A stretch of 64,000 nt of DNA from Gremmenia infestans (taxonomy: Eukaryota > Ascomycota > Leotiomycetes > Helotiales > Hamatocanthoscyphaceae), in the NCBI GenBank assembly GCA_032629725.1, contig JAFEVB010000012.1:1116001-1180000 (forward strand), given 5' to 3'. Under the pieces are notes generated by a model. That model was given only the letters and a program-made list of their open reading frames with translations. It was not told the DNA's origin and made no database searches. Within the stretch, counting starts at the first letter, position 1; each line of letters opens with the position of its first letter. The position numbers and the translations under genes are program-made. Shown here piece by piece: positions 57,680-64,000 of this stretch.

Positions 57680-58214
57680 TTATTTTTGGATAGCCATGTT
57701 GTTGAAAATAATGTTACTCAGTTCCCGTCTTGTAACAGTACTTATCCAGCGTTTTTCATTGGCTTCTATCCTAGGGTAGAATGATTTCAGCTTTAATTGT
57801 CCCAAAGCTGAGACATTGAGGGCGACATTCATGTTTGGAGAAATCATGATTAACCATGCATTTACTCGTAGTGAGTGAGGGTTTACAAGTAAAAGAAACT
57901 GAAACATCTTCGCAGCCAGCGTAGCCTTGCCTTCAGCCTTGTTCGGACAAACCTTGGCACGCTTGCATACGGGCCCAAGCGTCTCGGAATCTGGACGACT
58001 TCCGCTGAAAGTGTTCCAACTATACAATAACCCTCACCCACCCCACAATAATGTTGAGCTCTGTAAAACGAATATATTACCAAGCTGCAACCCATGCCAT
58101 CGCATAGACACCATTACCCTCCCAAAATCACCAAGACTTCATTGATGTCTCTCCCATCAAACAATCAGTGAACTGATATAAAGACAAACCAACCGCAACG
58201 CAACCACCCCCACA
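57680..58214. other. Short intergenic gap
   Basis: About 530 bases between the taxilin stop and the next ATG. No supported feature. Confidence 0.4.
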
Positions 58215-59552
58215 ATGGCACCCCTCCTCGAAGACCCTCGATTCCGCCAAACCTGGAATCAATTCTCGCAGAATGCAGAGCATGCCACCGAGTCTGCGGC
58301 CGCTGGCATCTGGACCTTCCAGCACCGCTATCTAAACCCATGTCTCTCCTCCGTCTCATCCTCCTTCACACACTGCACTGGCCATTGTTTCTCCGATCGA
58401 TCAGCGCGCGGTCGAACGCGCGGGCGCGCGGAACTTAGTTTTGATTTCTACGATGATTGGGATCAGGAGAATAATGGTGGGGAGAGGCAGGGATTGCTTG
58501 GGGGATGGGGGAATGATGAGTTGGATCGTCTGCTGGCGGGGACTGGGCCGGGGGATCAACCGCGCAGGAAGAGGGGTATGAGTTATGGAACTGGTGGTGC
58601 TGGTGGAAGTGGAAGGCCGAGGAGGAGGAAGAGTCAGGATTTGAGGGAGGACCCGACGGTTATTCCCAGCACGAGCGCATTGGGGTTCCTAGGAAGGTTG
58701 CCGTTCAAATTGGGAGGCACACTAAGGTATAAACCCAGTGCAGCGGATTTGCAGGAGCATCCGGGGGCAAGGAGTGGGGGTTTCAGGGCGGTGGGTGAGG
58801 ATGGGGAGGATGAAGAAGGCGAGCCTTTAATCACGGGTGAGGATGATGAGGGGGAGGGAAAGGGTCATCAGAGACAACGGAGCTCTACTACTAGCTCGGA
58901 GGAGACAATGGATTCATTTCGCTCGAGAGGAGATTTATTCCCGAGTGATGGGGAAGACGATGCGGTGCCACTACCTGACGAATTCGCTATGGTCCTCGAA
59001 AGGAGGACAACCATATCGAATATGGATGATAGGAGTAGTGGGAAAACAAGGAGCAGTAAAGGGAAGAGACCGGCTGGATCAAGGACCACTTCGCGAACAT
59101 TATCTAGAACAGCAGCTTCCTCTCAATCCAGGCCATCATTAGACGGCCAGCATACGAGTTCAGGACCGCAAACCCCGGGTCTATCGTCTCCAGATGTAAA
59201 GATACCGTCTTTAACGGACTTGCAACAAGAAGACGAGAGACTTCGATTGGAAGAAGACGCAGAAGTAGAAAGGAAGCGAGAAGCTGCTGCAAAGTTGGCT
59301 GCGGAACGTGGGCTGAGAAAGGATGATGTCATTGAGGCCATGGCGGAGAGCAAGACTGATTCATCTGTGGTGGAAGACATCCCTCCACCAGAAGATATAG
59401 ACATCAAAGAGGCGCAGGCGAGTGGTGAAGTGTCGGCTAAATCACGGGAGAAGGGTCCAATGAGCGAACCTCCACCGAAAGAACCCCGGGATCAGGAATT
59501 CGTGCCTGCTAGGTTGCCGAACTTTGGTGAAGTTGTATTTCTTGGTGAATGA
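58215..59552 (+). CDS. Conserved-looking fungal protein of unknown function
   Basis: Intronless, 445 residues from ATG 58215. The amino third looks ordered: an amphipathic helix (FRQTWNQFSQNAEHATESAA), a short Cys/His segment (FTHCTGHCFSD) and the motif LSFDFYDDWD. The rest is low complexity: Gly/Arg-rich, then acidic, then Ser-rich, followed by a charged helix (LQQEDERLRLEEDAEVERKR) and a terminal block ARLPNFGEVVFLGE that looks like a conserved short motif. No membrane span is convincing. I do not recognise the family. Confidence 0.7.
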   Translation: MAPLLEDPRFRQTWNQFSQNAEHATESAAAGIWTFQHRYLNPCLSSVSSSFTHCTGHCFSDRSARGRTRGRAELSFDFYDDWDQENNGGERQGLLGGWGNDELDRLLAGTGPGDQPRRKRGMSYGTGGAGGSGRPRRRKSQDLREDPTVIPSTSALGFLGRLPFKLGGTLRYKPSAADLQEHPGARSGGFRAVGEDGEDEEGEPLITGEDDEGEGKGHQRQRSSTTSSEETMDSFRSRGDLFPSDGEDDAVPLPDEFAMVLERRTTISNMDDRSSGKTRSSKGKRPAGSRTTSRTLSRTAASSQSRPSLDGQHTSSGPQTPGLSSPDVKIPSLTDLQQEDERLRLEEDAEVERKREAAAKLAAERGLRKDDVIEAMAESKTDSSVVEDIPPPEDIDIKEAQASGEVSAKSREKGPMSEPPPKEPRDQEFVPARLPNFGEVVFLGE

Positions 59553-60379
59553 ACAGGCAGGCATAGTCATTCAAAACTTGGGCGGGACGAAACAGATGAT
59601 TGGCGTTTTACACAAGCATGCGAAGCGCTCGCTGCTTCGTTTGGGTTGAAATGGGTTAGGTTATTTAGAAGTGAATACTATATCTTCGATTACTTGAGTA
59701 TCGGGAGCCTTGTGTAAAGATAGAGTTTCACGATACCTTATATTGGCAACGTAACAGTAAAGTTACTCTGGTTTTCTAGGATGTATCTATGACATCTACT
59801 TTTCATATCAAATATCCGCTGCCTTTATACAACGCGAGTGATTGCTCAAGGTATGTGATATTGCAGTCATATATTCAGCGGTAGAAAGGCAATTCAAAAT
59901 AAAGCATCAGCATACTTCTAGTTCCCATAGATATATTAGATAAGTCGCAACGTCTAAAGTATAGCTGGAAAGAGAATGATGCGGAGATTTATTTATACAG
60001 AGAAAATATACTTAAAATGGTACTAAATGATTTTCTTTTTCATGACGAATATATGGTATGCTTATATGGTTGTATTTGACTAGATCCTCCGTCTTACGTT
60101 CATTGAAGGCTGGGCGGGACGGGCCTTCACGTAAAGCTGCACTGAGGAGGTGGAGGGCGAGGTCACGAATGTAAGAGTGCCCATTTCTTGGTATGATACA
60201 GAACAAAGTCGCATTTGGAAACTGGATTTTTGTTGTTATTTTCTTAGCTGTCTATCTTATGGTGTTGAGACACTTGTGACTTGTCGTACGAACCATGTGA
60301 AATGAGCTTCATTATTGGGTACTTGGAAAAACTGCAAATTTTATCAAAACGAGATAAAGGTATCTTATTAGGATATAAC
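59553..60379. other. Convergent 3' intergenic region
   Basis: About 830 bases, AT-rich, between converging genes. No supported feature. Confidence 0.45.
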
Positions 60380-61435
60380 TTATAATCTGCTTTTTCCGCC
60401 CCCCAGGAAAGTTTCGCCCTGTTTCAACATATCAACAGCTTCTTCAACCATTTCGTCCACAATCTGCTTCGCAGGCTGAATATTCTTAATAACTCCAGCG
60501 ACTACTCCCATCAAATGAGGAATATCCACATCATTGCCAGCCTCCATATCAAAGTCAATAGGAACAACACCCTTCTCAGTCAACTCCTTGATCTTTTGAG
60601 GCTGCTGCTCCCATTTATCAGTCCACTCATTCCTCCTAACTCTCAACGGCCTCCCACTAACCGTCAAAGTCCTCAACGTATCCTCAAACTCGGCCGTAAC
60701 AACACTCTCCTTGTGCATCTGACTACACCCCGCCTCTGTACTCGCCACAAACCTCGTCCCAACCCAAACACCTGCCGCGCCCTGCATCAAACTACTCGCC
60801 AGGCTCCTCCCATTATATATGCCCCCGGCCGCAACGACCAGCGCCGTCTGCCCGTTCAGCATCTTAGGCCTATAACCCTGCGCCACGTCAACCACACTAG
60901 GAATCAGTATCGAGTTCGGCACGTCCCCCGTATGTCCCCCGCCCTCTCCTCCCTGCGCACAAACAATATCAACACCAGCATCAAGCGCCTTCCTCGCATG
61001 CTTCGGATGGCCCACCATATTCATAACCAGAATCCCCGCGCTGTGCAACCGCTCCACGACATGCGGAGGCGGAACGCCCACCGCGCTCACAAACAGCTTC
61101 GCGCCCTCTTCAATCGTCACCGTAATCAGCTCGTCGAGCTGGCCATGCGTGTAATCGTGATTCGTCTTCCTCGCCCCCTCGCCGACTTTCGGCAACGCTA
61201 GGTCGACGCCGAAGGGCAGCGTCGGGGACTGGAGGTTGGCTTTTAGGGAGTGGATTATCTCGCGTAGTTGCGTGGGCGTATAGCCTAGACCGCCGATACA
61301 ACCTAGGCCTCCGGCGTTGGAGACGGCGGCTGCGAGGGGCCCGCCTGAGGTGCGAGCCATGCCGGCGAGGAGGATGGGGTGTTTGATGCCGAGGAGAGTG
61401 GTAAGGGGGGTAGTTATTGGGCCTTGGGATGACAT
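60380..61435 (-). CDS. Nitronate monooxygenase (2-nitropropane dioxygenase family)
   Basis: FMN enzyme that oxidises alkyl nitronates such as propionate-3-nitronate to carbonyl compounds and nitrite. Intronless, 351 residues on the minus strand. TIM-barrel motifs in order: PILLAGMARTSGGPLAAAVS and GGLGCIGGLGYT at the start; FVSAVGVPP; CAQGGEGGGHTGD with the conserved His near the flavin; AAGGIYNGRSLASSLMQGA and GVWVGTRFVASTEA binding the phosphate. It ends LGGGKSRL, not a clear peroxisomal tripeptide, although the last three residues SRL do resemble a PTS1, so peroxisomal location is possible. Confidence 0.9.
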   Translation of the reverse strand: MSSQGPITTPLTTLLGIKHPILLAGMARTSGGPLAAAVSNAGGLGCIGGLGYTPTQLREIIHSLKANLQSPTLPFGVDLALPKVGEGARKTNHDYTHGQLDELITVTIEEGAKLFVSAVGVPPPHVVERLHSAGILVMNMVGHPKHARKALDAGVDIVCAQGGEGGGHTGDVPNSILIPSVVDVAQGYRPKMLNGQTALVVAAGGIYNGRSLASSLMQGAAGVWVGTRFVASTEAGCSQMHKESVVTAEFEDTLRTLTVSGRPLRVRRNEWTDKWEQQPQKIKELTEKGVVPIDFDMEAGNDVDIPHLMGVVAGVIKNIQPAKQIVDEMVEEAVDMLKQGETFLGGGKSRL

Positions 61436-63375
61436 TTTGGGGAAAGGGGTATGTGTAGTCTACGTTGGAAATGGATGTATGAAACTACCTGAAGAAAGAA
61501 TAATGTATATTCGGGGGTAATGAAGAAGAATCATCTGGAGTGAGTGCATTATCTGGGGCAATACTCGCGGTAGTTGGTATCCGTGTGGGGAAGTCGGGGC
61601 GGGCCGAGGTTCCCCAGTTCCGAACTGCCGCCTCGTTGTGCTACGTGAAGAACTGTATCACATCAGGTTCCACGGATGTTTCGGGATTCCCTACTATCGA
61701 TATATCTCTCCACCTAGACGCGTGTAATAGCAAAGTATATATATGATGGTGCTTGATGAGAAATTGTAATGGCGGGGGTCGCGAAGGATGTGAAATATAA
61801 AAGCTAAGCGAGATAATAGGGGAGGGGTTAGGTTATATCTATTATGGCATGTATGTACTTGAATTATGGTCTGAAAACCCTAGTTCCACGATCATGAAGA
61901 TTTACGCATAGAAGTTGAAGCCGTTATGTTTTTCAAGTTTTTAACTCAGTTTGAAAATAACTTTGGCAATATGGTCGATAGATGCTGTAGTCGTAATTTT
62001 CAACCCTTATAACAACCAAAAAATATTCAAATCCTTCCGAGATCTTCCACTTGATACAAGGATTGATGGACGATTAGGTTGTGGGTGCTTAAGAAGCTAC
62101 AGCCGGACAAAAGGAAGTTAATACTTTATCTCCATTGATACTCGGTAACTTGGGGATCGTCTGATTTCACTATATGAGTCTATCCAGTATAAATGAGCTT
62201 GCTTAGTATTAAATGAATAAACGCCTAAGTTGTATTACTTTTGCGAGGCCGAGTCGCATTTTGGCTTAGCGTTAAGTGCTCAATCTTTACTTATGTCTCC
62301 TTTAATCTTTATTATATAGTCTGTAAACGTACATCTCTGGTTTACTTCCACCTCATGCTTAAACTTTTGTGATACGGTCAAGATTCTCTGTGTAGGGTTG
62401 TTACGCATAGACGTGCTACATGATTGAACCTTTCGAGAAATCGGATTTTGAATCTTGAACAATCAGGAAATGTAGCTTTGTGAAAGGTGAAACAAGAGTT
62501 TCTCGATAGTTAAAATATAAGGCGGTATATTGTGTGCTCGCTGCTCAGAGATGAAACTACATCAGGGCCGCTTGGAAGAGCATTTGGTGGTAGTGATGCT
62601 TCTCCTGCAAGAGGAGATTCTAAAACCCTGGAGCCTTATATTAGTTGGCAGTCTGATAAGTAAAGTTGACTTAGTCAACCTAAAATATCACATGAGGTGA
62701 GATATACCACTATCGTGTATGCCAAAAGCCCTGTTGTGTGAATGCCATCAGATATGGCCACGATGGAGGGAGGTATGGTGCAGGGCTAAATAATCCGCCA
62801 AAGGTTCGCTGAGCAGACGGGGCATGAATAGGGCGAGAATTTCCACTAGTATTTATTTTGTGGCGTTGTGAAGATTGTGAAATTGTGAAGACTCAAAATT
62901 CCAGAGGAGATAAGTTCATCGGCCGAGCGGGTTTAATAAGTTCTCCTTCTTGTTCATGATAAACCTATTAAGGGTCGCTAACGTCCCCTATTTTAGAGCC
63001 ATACCAAGCTAGATCTTGGTTATAGAGCTTTAATATGGTACGGGACGGGAAAGGACACGTGCTGTCTTGACAGCTCTGAGTCCATGGCTCTTGCTGTCTT
63101 GTAAGTTTTCAGTGAAAGTTTGGATTCGATAAACCTGTGATGGCTCTTTCCACCCACGAAGACAGTTACGATGAAAACGGAAACTACCCACCCTCTGACC
63201 TGTTGCCAAGTGCAACGGCTTCATAAAACCGCCTTCCTTTCGTCTTCGGTCTTCCTCCTCCTTAACAGTCAACATCCATCCATCAACACCGCAAAATCAC
63301 GCACAACGAGTATAAGATTATCTTGGGATATCAAGTACTTATCAATATCATCAGACCGACGATCATCCCGGTATA
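61436..63375. other. Long AT-rich intergenic region upstream of a secreted-protein gene
   Basis: About 1.9 kb. Overall AT-rich with no recognised element; short frames at 61540-61746 and 62280-62462 have no supporting features. Confidence 0.45.
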
Positions 63376-64000
63376 ATGAAGATCTCTGCACTCTGCGTTC
63401 TTTCCGCCATCGCTGGTGTCTGCCAAGCACTGCCCTTCGTTGATCCCATTCCATGGACCGTTGAGAACTTCAGCGTTTATCAGCAGAGAGACGGCTCAGG
63501 AGGCAGGCATGTGAACCACTCCTATTCCACAAGATATACTGCTAACTATATTGTCTACGCCAGGTTGAAATTCAATGTTACAGACTCTTCTCCGGGGCCA
63601 CAGAATTTCAACACAACATGCGCCGTAACGGTCCCTCCTCAACCCGCTGCTTTACCGGCCAAGTATTACCCATGTGAGGATACCACCGTGGACTTTGGTG
63701 TTGTTACGGTCCAATCATTAAATGGGCTATGGTTTGTCCTGCAACACAACTACCAAAGTTCCAAATGTGGCAACCAAGAACAGTAAGTCATACGACCTGT
63801 ATGGATGAAACATTACTAACGCATTGGAACAGCGTCGATGCCGATATCCCTTGCGCAGATTTCGCAGCGACGGATCTATTCACGTATGACTCCAGTGAAC
63901 CACCACTAGACGGATCCGATAATGATGTAGACGAAATGCTTGTCTATCACTTGGAACTCATGATCCTTTACCCTGTTCGCAACATGAACAGTTCATTGTC
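63376..64000 (+). CDS. Secreted Alt a 1-like (AA1-like) protein, 3' partial
   Basis: Exon 1 is 63376-63782 and exon 2 runs from 63833 past the window end. A clean signal peptide (MKISALCVLSAIAGVCQA) is followed by IPWTVENFSVYQQ, the usual beginning of the fungal AA1-like beta-barrel domain, and four cysteines (TTCAVTV, YPCEDT, SKCGN, IPCADF) that pair as two disulfides in the family. N-glycosylation sites are present (NHS, NVT, NTT). Family members are abundant secreted proteins of plant-associated fungi, some acting as elicitors or binding plant defence proteins; the role here is unknown. The carboxyl end is outside the window. Confidence 0.7.

Noticed and set aside
60515..61201. 228-codon plus-strand ORF opposite the nitronate monooxygenase
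   Set aside because: Arg/His/Leu-rich antisense shadow; the opposite strand carries a complete, motif-perfect enzyme.
1..64000. CRISPR arrays, ribosomal RNA genes, intact transposons, viral genes
   Set aside because: None seen; gene structure throughout is eukaryotic with spliceosomal introns.

Overview
The window looks like nuclear chromosomal DNA of a filamentous ascomycete (Pezizomycotina; a leotiomycete is possible, but that is only an inference). The evidence is compact genes with 45-70 nt GT..AG introns carrying CTRAY-type branch sites, a GPI-anchored GH72 glucanosyltransferase, a C2H2 regulator of filamentous-fungus type, Yos9, LSm5, a Cym1 protease, and a relic whose stop codons are all TAG, as C-to-T repeat-induced point mutation (RIP) would leave. 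All gene models were spliced by hand from the sequence; none has RNA support here.

Layout. 0-16.9 kb: phosphatidylinositol synthase (5' end outside the window), an unknown protein with four short repeats, an Hsp31/DJ-1-like enzyme, a multi-spanning membrane protein, an SDR, a Gel/Gas glucanosyltransferase and an unknown basic protein. 17-25.5 kb: an AT-rich, degraded accessory stretch with a RIP-like relic, a broken fungal transcription-factor gene lacking its zinc cluster, a pirin gene whose 847-nt intron holds an intron-containing tRNA-Gly(GCC) on the other strand, a frameshifted SprT-like gene and an orphan membrane protein. 25.7-30.5 kb: a divergent nitrogen-scavenging pair, a Dur3-type urea transporter and an M20 N-carbamoyl amidohydrolase, sharing a GATA-rich promoter that contains a diverged tandem duplication. 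31.5-35.6 kb: a medium-chain oxidoreductase, a small acidic protein and Yos9. 37.4-46 kb: a C2H2 regulator, a possible small membrane protein, LSm5 divergent from a DEDDy 3'-5' exonuclease, and ornithine decarboxylase. 48.5-64 kb: a large secreted cysteine protein of unknown role, the Cym1 protease divergent from a taxilin, an unknown conserved protein, a nitronate monooxygenase and a secreted Alt a 1-like protein cut by the window end.

How they fit together. Most genes are independent housekeeping functions: phospholipid synthesis, wall remodelling, ER quality control, mRNA decay/splicing, polyamine synthesis and mitochondrial peptide clearance. The clearest functional linkage is the urea transporter/amidohydrolase pair, which points to co-regulated recovery of nitrogen from ureido compounds. 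The most unusual structures are the tRNA nested antisense in the pirin intron and the duplicated GATA-rich promoter.
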